This document shows, piece by piece, positions 16,739-23,009 of a stretch of DNA of 23,009 nucleotides; the first letter of the stretch is position 1, and the number at the start of each line of letters is the position of its first letter. A model generated the notes under the pieces. That model searched no databases, was not told where the DNA came from, and saw only the letters and a program-made list of their open reading frames with translations. The position numbers and the translations under genes are program-made. Location: the NCBI GenBank assembly GCA_964617555.1, contig CAZTYP010000122.1:1-23009 (forward strand). Direction: 5' to 3'. This DNA comes from 1-14-2-50-31-20 sp964617555. Lineage in GTDB: Bacteria > Bacteroidota > Ignavibacteria > Ignavibacteriales > Melioribacteraceae.

Positions 16739-18214
16739 ATGAAAAAAACATTATTAATTGGTATAACAATTTTTATTACGATTATAGGATGTGCTGATAA
16801 AAACGGCAAGGCACAAAAAAACATCCAAGATGAAATACTCAAGAATTCCGAAAGTTTTTTTTACATCGATTTTAAAAATTATCCTGTTAACAATTCCAAA
16901 CTACCAATCGGAATTTTTGATTCCGGAACCGGCGGTTTAACCGTTCTGGATGCAATATTAAATTCCGATAATTTTGATAACAAGACACATTTTCCCCAAA
17001 AAGGCGGAGATAATAAAATAGATTTTGCAAACGAATCCTTTATTTATCTTGGAGATAAAGCAAATATGCCTTACGGAGAATATGCGGGTAATAACAACAC
17101 GGCATTACTTAAAGAACATATAATTAAAGACGCACAGTTTTTATTGGGGAATAAGTATTATCCTTCGCAAACGGCAAATAATTATAGAACCGATAAACTC
17201 CCCGTAAAAGCAATAGTAATAGCGTGCAATACTGCCACGGCATACGGAAAAAACGATATAATAAAATTCATCAAAAAAACCGGATTGGATTTAAAAGTAA
17301 TAGGTGTTATCGGTGCGGGAGTAAGAGGAGCCTTGGAAAATATTTCCGAAAACGAAAACGCCGTAATAGGTATTATGGCAACCGCTGGAGCCGTTGCTTC
17401 AAACGGATATCCTAATACTGTGGTTGAGCAAGTTAAAAAAAACAATTACACCGGCAAGATAATAACATTCCAACAAGCGGGTATCGGACTTGCCGCAGCA
17501 ATAGACGGGGAAAAAGACTATATTGATAAAACCCTTACCGGTATTAGAAAAAATTACAGAGGTCCGTCATTTACCAATAAAAACGCCATTATTAATAAGT
17601 CTGTTCTAAATAGATATAATTTTGATTTTTCCGAAAATCAAATTTTATTTAAAGGTAAAAAAAACGACCCTGATGTAATTCAACTAAACTCGGTAAAAAA
17701 CTATATTAAATATCATGTTATCTCTTTGTTGGAAAAAATAAAAGAATCAGGAACATCTTACAAATTAAAATCGATAATTCTCGGGTGTACTCATTATCCT
17801 TTTTTTACAAAAGATTTTAAAAACGTTTTGGATTTTGCTTACAGATATAAAGAGAACGGCAAATTTGTTTATCGGAAATTTATGGCTGAGGAGGTTGCCC
17901 TTATCGACCCGGCAATAAATACGGCAAAAGAATTATATTTTTATTTGAAAGAAAAAAATATGTTTAATAACGGAACTCTTTCCAACAGCAGTTTTTACAT
18001 AAGTGTTCCGAATCTTTTTAATAACAATGTAAAACTAAAAGATAGTTTGAATTTTACTTATGAATATAAATACGGAAGAAAGGCCGGAGAGATTCAACAA
18101 TATGTACGACGTGTTCCATTTTCCCGAAAAGTATTATCTAAGGATTTATTGAAACGGCTGGAAGTACAAATTCCGCTTACTTACAAATTAATTGACGGAT
18201 ATATAAAAGAATAA
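16739..18214 (+). CDS. Exported lipoprotein with glutamate-racemase (MurI-like) domain
   Basis: A 491-residue protein whose N-terminus is a lipoprotein signal (KKTLLIGITIFITIIGC; lipobox IIGC, Cys18). The rest carries the glutamate-racemase motif set in order: FDSGTGGLTVL (60-70), DKANMPYGEY (106-115), ACNTATA with catalytic Cys163, IGVIGAGV (188-195), ATAGAVASNGY (214-224) and GCTHYP with catalytic Cys350, then a late IDP. Both catalytic cysteines remain. Ordinary MurI is a cytoplasmic enzyme of about 265 residues. This one is nearly twice as long, with extra sequence at about 255-335 and a C-terminal extension after 370. AGGGAG sits 4 nt before the ATG. An exported cofactor-independent racemase is unusual; it may act on D/L-Glu or a related amino acid outside the cytoplasm, or be a binding protein. 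Confidence 0.85.
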   Translation: MKKTLLIGITIFITIIGCADKNGKAQKNIQDEILKNSESFFYIDFKNYPVNNSKLPIGIFDSGTGGLTVLDAILNSDNFDNKTHFPQKGGDNKIDFANESFIYLGDKANMPYGEYAGNNNTALLKEHIIKDAQFLLGNKYYPSQTANNYRTDKLPVKAIVIACNTATAYGKNDIIKFIKKTGLDLKVIGVIGAGVRGALENISENENAVIGIMATAGAVASNGYPNTVVEQVKKNNYTGKIITFQQAGIGLAAAIDGEKDYIDKTLTGIRKNYRGPSFTNKNAIINKSVLNRYNFDFSENQILFKGKKNDPDVIQLNSVKNYIKYHVISLLEKIKESGTSYKLKSIILGCTHYPFFTKDFKNVLDFAYRYKENGKFVYRKFMAEEVALIDPAINTAKELYFYLKEKNMFNNGTLSNSSFYISVPNLFNNNVKLKDSLNFTYEYKYGRKAGEIQQYVRRVPFSRKVLSKDLLKRLEVQIPLTYKLIDGYIKE

Positions 18215-18235
18215 ATTTAGTTTTGTTTATTCTTT
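18206..18235. terminator. Perfect inverted repeat spanning two convergent stop codons
   Basis: AAAGAATAAA (18206-18215) and TTTATTCTTT (18226-18235) are perfect complements around a 10-nt spacer. The left arm contains the racemase-like gene's stop (18212-18214), and the spacer contains the kdsC-like stop (18217-18219). The genes are separated by only 2 nt, so this is the only candidate shared terminator. The stem is almost all A-T and therefore weak. Confidence 0.4.
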
Positions 18236-18717
18236 GCTTCAATAATTAATTCGGCAAATTCACGGAAAACGGCATCGCCGCCTTTTCTTTTGCAAATGTA
18301 ATCAACGGTTTCCAAAACCGATTTTACGGCATCGCTTGGTGCGGCGGAAAACCCTACGGCATTAATTATTTCCAAATCATTAATGTCGTCTCCAAGATAA
18401 GCAACATTTTCCAATTCCATTCTTTCCGTTTCACAAATCTTTTTTAACTCCCCGATTTTATCCCAAGTTCCGGTAATAAGATAATCCATTTTCAAGCGTA
18501 CATTACGAACTTCAATAATATCACCCCCGTCGGTAGAAATTATTCCGCATTTAAGCCCGTGTTCTCGTAATAATCGCGTGCCCATTCCGTCTTTAACATT
18601 GAATTTTTTCATCACCAAGCCTTCGGCGGTATAATATAACCCGTTATCGGTAAGCACGCCGTCAACATCGGTAATTACCAGTTTAATTTTTTTTAGTTTG
18701 CTAATTATTTTATCCAT
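18217..18717 (-). CDS. kdsC: KdsC-like HAD phosphatase (Kdo-8-phosphate phosphatase family)
   Basis: A 166-residue HAD-superfamily phosphatase. KdsC removes phosphate from Kdo-8-P in the synthesis of Kdo, the inner sugar of lipopolysaccharide; it acts as a cytoplasmic tetramer. Motif I is DVDGVLTD with nucleophile Asp17 and acid/base Asp19; motif II is the ST pair at 61-62; Lys87 in GTWDKIGEL is the motif III lysine; and motif IV is GDDINDLE (109-116). KdsC-specific text includes KKFNVKDGMG (37-46), AAPSDA (125-130) and a GG..AVFRE tail (146-153). Length matches the family (about 170-185). A related phosphatase acting on other nonulosonates, such as the NeuA C-terminal type, cannot be fully excluded. 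No kdsA or kdsB neighbour is present. Confidence 0.85.
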   Translation of the reverse strand: MDKIISKLKKIKLVITDVDGVLTDNGLYYTAEGLVMKKFNVKDGMGTRLLREHGLKCGIISTDGGDIIEVRNVRLKMDYLITGTWDKIGELKKICETERMELENVAYLGDDINDLEIINAVGFSAAPSDAVKSVLETVDYICKRKGGDAVFREFAELIIEAKNKQN

Positions 18718-18986
18718 TACAAAATTTAATTATTTTAAGTGACAAAATACTTTTTCTTTTTTAATTAAAAAAATTTCAGAGCATTAGTTTTTTTTTAATA
18801 AAGTCTTTATTTTTTACTGCATCAAATTATTTTATAATTTATAATAAGTTTTGATAGTTTTCCGCCATGTAAATAATTGTTAAATAAATTAAATTTGTTT
18901 GCCTTTGGCTCTTGTATATATTTAATTATTGCTTTACTTTTTAGAAACTTAATTAACTCATTTATTAACAAATTTAAGGATGCTTC
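18718..18986. other. Divergent intergenic region, kdsC / TonB receptor
   Basis: 269 AT-rich bases with long A and T runs. It must contain promoters for both flanking genes. One candidate for the receptor is listed separately; I see no clear one for the phosphatase gene and no small gene. Confidence 0.5.
18912..18942 (+). promoter_or_regulatory. Candidate promoter for the TonB-dependent receptor
   Basis: TTG (18912-18914), a 20-nt spacer, then TACTTTTT (18935-18942), which matches the Bacteroidota -33/-7 consensus TTG...TAnnTTTG except for the final G. Transcription would start a few bases on, leaving an untranslated leader of about 35-40 nt. Use of that consensus by this organism is assumed, and such matches are common in AT-rich DNA. 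Confidence 0.35.
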
Positions 18987-21701
18987 ATGATGAAAATCTA
19001 CAAAACCTTAGTACTGATGTTACTTTTTGCTTCGGCAATGTTTGCTCAAAGCTATACGCTTTCCGGTGTTGTAACCAGTGCTGAAAACGGAGAGAAATTG
19101 GTTGGCGCCAATGTGTACATTAAAGGCACAACAATGGGTGCTGCTACCAATGCTGACGGAAAATATTCTATTTCCGGAATTAAAGCCGGTAACTACACGG
19201 TTGTTTGCAGTTATATCGGTTTTGAAAAAGTTGAGGAAAACATTAATCTTTCCAACAATATGGAATTAAACTTTGCATTAAAAGATTATCAATTCCAGTT
19301 GAATGTAACCGTACTTGCAGACCGCGCAAAAGAAAGGGAAACTCCTGTTGCTTTTACCAACATCGATAAAAAGCAAATGGAAAAACAATTAGGTTCACGG
19401 GATATTCCTTTAGTATTGAATACAACTCCTTCTGTTTATGCAACACAACAAGGCGGTGGTTCCGGTGATGCAAGAATTAATATTCGTGGTTTTGACCAAA
19501 GAAATATTGCCATTATGATTAATGGTGTGCCTATTAATGATATGGAAAACGGCTGGGTATATTGGTCAAACTGGGACGGACTCGGAGATGCAACTTCTTC
19601 AATTCAGTTACAAAGAGGTCTTTCCGCAGTTAACTTGGCTATCCCTTCCATAGGCGGTACAATGAATATTATTTCGGACCCTACTTCTCAAAAATTCGGA
19701 GTTAATTTAAAACAAGAATTCGGTAGCGGTGCATATTTAAAAACATCTATCAGCGCAAGCTCCGGTAAAATGGGCAAGTTTGCCGTTAATGCAAATTTTG
19801 TTAAAAAAACCGGTGATGGTATAATTGATAAAACATGGACGGATGCTTGGTCGTACTATTTAGGATTAAGCTACGAAATTAATAATAAAAACAGATTAGA
19901 ACTTTATGCACTCGGCGCACCTCAACGTCATGGTAACAACTATTACCAACAAAATGCCGCTGTTTACGATCAAAGTTTTGCAAAAGATGTGCTTGGTTAT
20001 ACCGATGCTCAATTAGCCGTAGTAACCGAAGCGGGCAGAACATTTAACCAAAACTGGGCTAAGGTAAATCCATCCTATTCCGGCAAACAATGGGACGGAA
20101 GTACAATTGACCGTTACGACCCGAATTTTATTAACGAAAGAGAAAACTTTTTCCATAAACCTATTGTAAACTTAAACTGGTATTCTCAACTATCTAATAA
20201 ACTTAGTTTATATACAACAGCTTACTGGTCAGGCGGACGTGGCGGCGGTTCCGGAACTTACGGAAGTGTGCAAAGAAAACCTGCGGTTCCGGGAAACAAA
20301 TGGTATAAGAGTCCTCCTTGGACATGGGATTGGGACAAAACTATTGCCATGAACGATACTTCTTCAAAAGGTTCTCTTGGTATTTTAAGAAACAGTTGTA
20401 ATTATCAATGGACTTTGGGAGTAATTTCCAAAGCATACTTAAAAATAGACGATAATTGGAAAACCTCTTTTGGTCTTGACTGGAGAACAGCCGAAATAGA
20501 TCACTTTAGAGAAGTTAGAGATTTATTAGGCGGCGATTATTACTATTTTGCCGGAAATGATTTCGATAAAACCGATGCCGACAGAAGAAAAAAATTAGGC
20601 GATAAAATCGTATATTATAACACTAACACAGTTGATTGGATTGGTGGTTATGCGCAAGCGGAATATACAAAAGACTTGTTAACCGCATATGGAACCGTCG
20701 GTTATTCATCAATTAAGTATTCCTACACAAACCATTTTAAAGATGACGGAACAGGTAACGAATTAACCTCTAAAACAGATTGGATTAGCGGTTATCAAAT
20801 TAAAGGTGGTGCCAGTTACCGTATGACAACAACAAACAGTATTTATGCAAATGCAGGTTATGTAAGCAAAGTTCCGATTTTTGACAACGCTATTAATGAT
20901 AGAGACGGCAGAGTTGCTCAAGACCCTAAAAACGAAACTTTCATTTCGTTTGAAGCCGGAACAAACAATAAATTCTTTAACAATAAATTAGCTGCTAATC
21001 TTAATGCATATTACACCATTTGGAACGACAAGGCTAAAACGGTTTCCGTTCAAAACCAAGACGGAAGCGAAGACTTAATTTATTTACAAGGAATTGATGC
21101 TCTTCACAGCGGTATAGAATTAGAGTTAAGCTATCGTCCGGTTCATTTAATTCAACTTGATGGCGTTTTTTCATTCGGGCATTGGGTTTATACTGATGAT
21201 GTTGAAGGTTCTTACACAACATATTCTACCGGAGCTCCCGTAGAAAAGAAATACAACTATTATATTAAGGACTTAAAAGTAGGTAACCAACCGCAAACAG
21301 CAATGATTTTCGGTGCCACATTATTCCCTGTAAAAGGAATGTCATTACAATTTTTATTTAATATGTATTCCGATATGTATGCAAACTGGGATCCTACATC
21401 CAGAACTGATGCAACAGATAGAGCACAAAGTTGGAAAACTCCAAACTATAACTTGTTAAATATGCACTTTAATTATGCATTACCGTTTGATCTTTCCGGT
21501 GTACGCTTTAACTTGTTTGCTCACGTATTTAATTTACTTGATGAAGTTTATGTACAAGACGCTTCCGATCACAGTAAATACAATGGTATTAAAAAAGATG
21601 TTAACGGAGTGGCAACACCATTACACTCTGCACAAAGAGCATCTGTATTTTTAGGTATGCAACGTTATTTCAACGTTGGTGTATCCGTTATGTTTAATTA
21701 A
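18987..21701 (+). CDS. TonB-dependent outer-membrane receptor with carboxypeptidase-regulatory-like domain
   Basis: A 904-residue outer-membrane receptor. Residues 1-21 are a signal peptide (MFAQ|S). Residues 23-97 form a carboxypeptidase-regulatory-like beta-sandwich (LSGVVTSAENGEKLVGANV...GKYSISGIKAGNYTV). A possible TonB-box-like stretch is at 106-112 (NVTVLAD). The plug runs about 115-230 and includes DARINIRGFDQRNIAIMING and the ENGWVYWSNWDGLGD block seen in many FCB-group receptors. The rest is a 22-strand-type barrel ending GVSVMFN. No SusD-like lipoprotein follows, so it is not a classical SusCD pair; an iron-complex, vitamin or small-organic ligand is possible. AAGGA lies upstream of two adjacent ATGs. 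A strong terminator follows directly, so it is probably monocistronic. Confidence 0.92.
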   Translation: MMKIYKTLVLMLLFASAMFAQSYTLSGVVTSAENGEKLVGANVYIKGTTMGAATNADGKYSISGIKAGNYTVVCSYIGFEKVEENINLSNNMELNFALKDYQFQLNVTVLADRAKERETPVAFTNIDKKQMEKQLGSRDIPLVLNTTPSVYATQQGGGSGDARINIRGFDQRNIAIMINGVPINDMENGWVYWSNWDGLGDATSSIQLQRGLSAVNLAIPSIGGTMNIISDPTSQKFGVNLKQEFGSGAYLKTSISASSGKMGKFAVNANFVKKTGDGIIDKTWTDAWSYYLGLSYEINNKNRLELYALGAPQRHGNNYYQQNAAVYDQSFAKDVLGYTDAQLAVVTEAGRTFNQNWAKVNPSYSGKQWDGSTIDRYDPNFINERENFFHKPIVNLNWYSQLSNKLSLYTTAYWSGGRGGGSGTYGSVQRKPAVPGNKWYKSPPWTWDWDKTIAMNDTSSKGSLGILRNSCNYQWTLGVISKAYLKIDDNWKTSFGLDWRTAEIDHFREVRDLLGGDYYYFAGNDFDKTDADRRKKLGDKIVYYNTNTVDWIGGYAQAEYTKDLLTAYGTVGYSSIKYSYTNHFKDDGTGNELTSKTDWISGYQIKGGASYRMTTTNSIYANAGYVSKVPIFDNAINDRDGRVAQDPKNETFISFEAGTNNKFFNNKLAANLNAYYTIWNDKAKTVSVQNQDGSEDLIYLQGIDALHSGIELELSYRPVHLIQLDGVFSFGHWVYTDDVEGSYTTYSTGAPVEKKYNYYIKDLKVGNQPQTAMIFGATLFPVKGMSLQFLFNMYSDMYANWDPTSRTDATDRAQSWKTPNYNLLNMHFNYALPFDLSGVRFNLFAHVFNLLDEVYVQDASDHSKYNGIKKDVNGVATPLHSAQRASVFLGMQRYFNVGVSVMFN

Positions 21702-21722
21702 ACATTAAGCATTCTTATTCTC

Positions 21723-21751
21723 AAAAACCCCCGAATTTTCGGGGGTTTTTT
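21723..21751 (+). terminator. Strong intrinsic terminator after the TonB receptor
   Basis: CCCCCGAA (21728-21735) and TTCGGGGG (21738-21745) form a perfect GC-rich stem with a 2-nt loop, flanked by A5 on the left and T6 on the right, so the helix can extend through A-U pairs. The symmetric A/T flanks would let it work in both directions. It is 21 nt past the receptor stop. Confidence 0.95.
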
Positions 21752-22152
21752 ATTTTAAATAAAATTTATTCTTGATTAACGAATAATTAAAAAGTGTGAT
21801 GAAAAAAAGTTTGTTAAAAATTTAGTTGTCTAAAAAACAATGTAATTTCCGCTCTCTTATTATACTGTTAACCGGTATTGTTCAAACACAATAATAAAAT
21901 ATAATATCCCAAATGATATTATCATTAACTAAGATGTTTCCCATTAAATTGATAAATTACAAAACCCCGGGTACCTTTTTTGCGATGTTATAAAAAGGGA
22001 AGTTGTTATTTATAACAGCTTAATTTCGGTTTTTGAATAATATTTAAGTTTGTTTTGGATAGATATAATCTGTAAAATATAAAATTAAAATTTGATTGTA
22101 TTTTTGAATTTATTTAGTTTACAACAGTTGCAAAAAAAACAGCTGTTATGTA
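21752..22152 (+). promoter_or_regulatory. Dyad-rich leader upstream of the PemK-like gene
   Basis: About 400 bp without a gene. Visible structure: ATAATATC/GATATTAT (21901-21922, perfect 8-bp arms, 6-nt spacer); GTTAT/ATAAC (22005-22016); CCTTTTT/AAAAAGG (21974-21998); a perfect palindrome AACAGCTGTT (22138-22147) five bases before the downstream ATG; and a related AACAGTTG at 22123-22130. TAnnTTTG matches occur at 22045-22052 and 22099-22106, but neither has a correctly spaced TTG. The palindrome next to the start is a plausible operator for autoregulation. Confidence 0.35.
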
Positions 22153-22632
22153 ATGGGAAATTCAAAAGATATATACGAAAATCTTAAAAAAGTTCACAGA
22201 CTAAAGAAAAAAGAAATTCGTATATACAAGCGAAAAAAACGTGTTCCACAAAACCAATTTATAAGAGAAACCTCCCTATTTAAGGGCTCTATTTGGGGTG
22301 TCCCCGATAAATCAATTCCATTTGATAGAAGAAGAAAAGAAGATGAATATAAAGATTCTTTACGCCCTACCCTGGTTTTAACAACGCCAGATACTTTTAA
22401 TGATTACGATTTAGTTTGGGTTGCTCCGGGTACTAGCAAGTTTCATAAAATCGGGAATAAATTTCCTTATACATTAAAAGTTGAAGTACCACCTGAGAAC
22501 TTGGAAAAAACAACCTATTTTTTAATGCAATATCATTGGTTTGCAATTCAGAAAAATATGGAGAAAAAATTTACGGAACTTACATCTGAAACAAAGACAA
22601 AATTTTATGAGATACTTGAGGACTTACAATAA
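22153..22632 (+). CDS. PemK/MazF-like toxin-family protein with basic N-terminal extension
   Basis: A 159-residue protein whose residues 43-157 fit the MazF/PemK fold: KGSIWGVPD (44-52, as in the family's G-x-I-W/V start), LRPTLVL (70-76, with the conserved Arg71), LVWVAPGTSKF (87-97, matching the family's apPiTS strand), a YFLMQYHWFAIQKNM strand (122-136), and a final helix TSETKTKFYEILEDL. Arg71 and Thr94/Ser95 would be the expected RNase catalytic positions. Residues 11-31 are strongly basic, which MazF lacks. No MazE-type antitoxin is encoded upstream, where it usually sits. Instead the stop overlaps the start of the next gene by 1 nt. Family assignment is by pattern only; it could be a non-toxic relative. 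Confidence 0.6.
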   Translation: MGNSKDIYENLKKVHRLKKKEIRIYKRKKRVPQNQFIRETSLFKGSIWGVPDKSIPFDRRRKEDEYKDSLRPTLVLTTPDTFNDYDLVWVAPGTSKFHKIGNKFPYTLKVEVPPENLEKTTYFLMQYHWFAIQKNMEKKFTELTSETKTKFYEILEDLQ

Positions 22633-23009
22633 TGTCCAATATTGCTCCTTTAATTAGACAAATATACTATCAGAAAAAAGATGGTAGAATTGATGAGAAA
22701 ATTGCCGAAGAACTTATTCAACAATTAAAAAAGATGTGTTTGGCAAAAAATTATTCTTTTGACAGTTGTGACGATGTTGTAAATCAGTCATTTATTAATT
22801 TGTATAAATCAATTGACGAAAATTCATTTTGGGAAACGGTAATTGAAGGAAATGAAGAGAACGACAGACGAATTACAAATTATATTTACAAAATTTTATT
22901 ATCCTCTAATAATGAAGTAGATAACGATTTTCGAAGGAAAGAAACAATAAATTTTAATAGAGCCCTTTCCGAAATTTTAAAAAACTTAGTTGCTGAAAAC
23001 ATGCTGCAA
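22632..23009 (+). CDS. Partial gene, sigma-factor region-2-like protein
   Basis: The start ATG overlaps the preceding TAA by 1 nt (TAATG), so the two genes are translationally coupled. The first 126 residues are visible before the window ends. The stretch FDSCDDVVNQSFINLYKSI (about 43-61) followed by RITNYIYKILLSSNNEVDNDFRRKE (about 80-104) has the spacing and flavour of sigma-70 region 2 in ECF-type sigma factors (a D..D.VQ..F..L+..I helix, then a ..+YL..I..N...D..R+. helix). Region 4 would lie beyond the edge. No membership is certain. Its coupling to a PemK-like gene suggests it could instead be the partner or antitoxin of that protein. Confidence 0.45.
   Translation, partial: MSNIAPLIRQIYYQKKDGRIDEKIAEELIQQLKKMCLAKNYSFDSCDDVVNQSFINLYKSIDENSFWETVIEGNEENDRRITNYIYKILLSSNNEVDNDFRRKETINFNRALSEILKNLVAENMLQ

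Noticed and set aside
18987..21701. SusC of a SusCD glycan-uptake pair
   Set aside because: No SusD-like gene follows; a strong terminator closes the unit right after the receptor.
22045..22106. TAAGTTTG and TATTTTTG as -7 boxes of Bacteroidota promoters
   Set aside because: Exact consensus matches, but no TTG at the right spacing upstream; such octamers are frequent in AT-rich DNA.
1..23009. CRISPR arrays, tRNA or rRNA genes, insertion sequences
   Set aside because: Read through the intergenic regions and saw no regular direct repeats, cloverleaf-like segments, rRNA-like sequence or transposase genes.

Overview
The window is AT-rich, gene-dense DNA from a Gram-negative bacterium. An outer membrane is implied by a TonB-dependent receptor with a carboxypeptidase-regulatory-like N-domain, a KdsC-type Kdo-8-P phosphatase, two lipoproteins and a TPR/beta-barrel export protein. 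Shine-Dalgarno signals are weak or A-rich, and one TTG-N20-TAnnTTT-type promoter is visible. Together these suggest the Bacteroidota/Chlorobi (FCB) branch, perhaps Ignavibacteria. That placement is inference, not proof.

Layout. Positions 1-1524 (minus strand) hold the 5' end of a lipoprotein gene and an ANK/MATE-like transporter. Positions 1787-5565 (plus) hold valS and an exported calcineurin-like phosphoesterase, closed by a hairpin at 5573-5615. Positions 5684-13553 (minus) hold a compact five-gene operon, read in the order SGNH hydrolase, FAAL-like acyl-AMP ligase, acyl carrier protein, MBOAT O-acyltransferase, TPR/beta-barrel outer-membrane protein. Positions 13942-18214 (plus) hold a three-gene set: a BadF/NagK-like sugar kinase, an AmpG-like permease with a large extracytoplasmic insert, and a lipoprotein with a complete glutamate-racemase motif set. 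KdsC (minus) converges on that set. A TonB-dependent receptor with a textbook terminator follows. The right edge (22153 to the end) looks accessory: a PemK/MazF-like toxin overlapping by 1 nt a truncated gene with sigma-factor region-2-like sequence, behind a leader rich in dyads.

The most interesting system is the five-gene operon. Its ligase, carrier, MBOAT and SGNH components are the four functional classes of the Gram-positive DltA/C/B/D machine. Here they are coupled to an outer-membrane TPR-barrel of the BcsC/PgaA type, and there is no polymer synthase. I infer a pathway that activates an acyl group, loads it on the carrier, moves it across the inner membrane through the MBOAT, transfers it through the periplasmic SGNH enzyme, and acts on an envelope or exported glycan served by the TPR-barrel. 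The substrate and acceptor are unknown.

The second theme is cell-wall recycling with two oddities: a Calx-beta-like insert inside an AmpG-like permease, and a MurI-like racemase predicted to be a lipoprotein outside the cytoplasm. The two envelope gene sets diverge from one 388-bp intergenic region.
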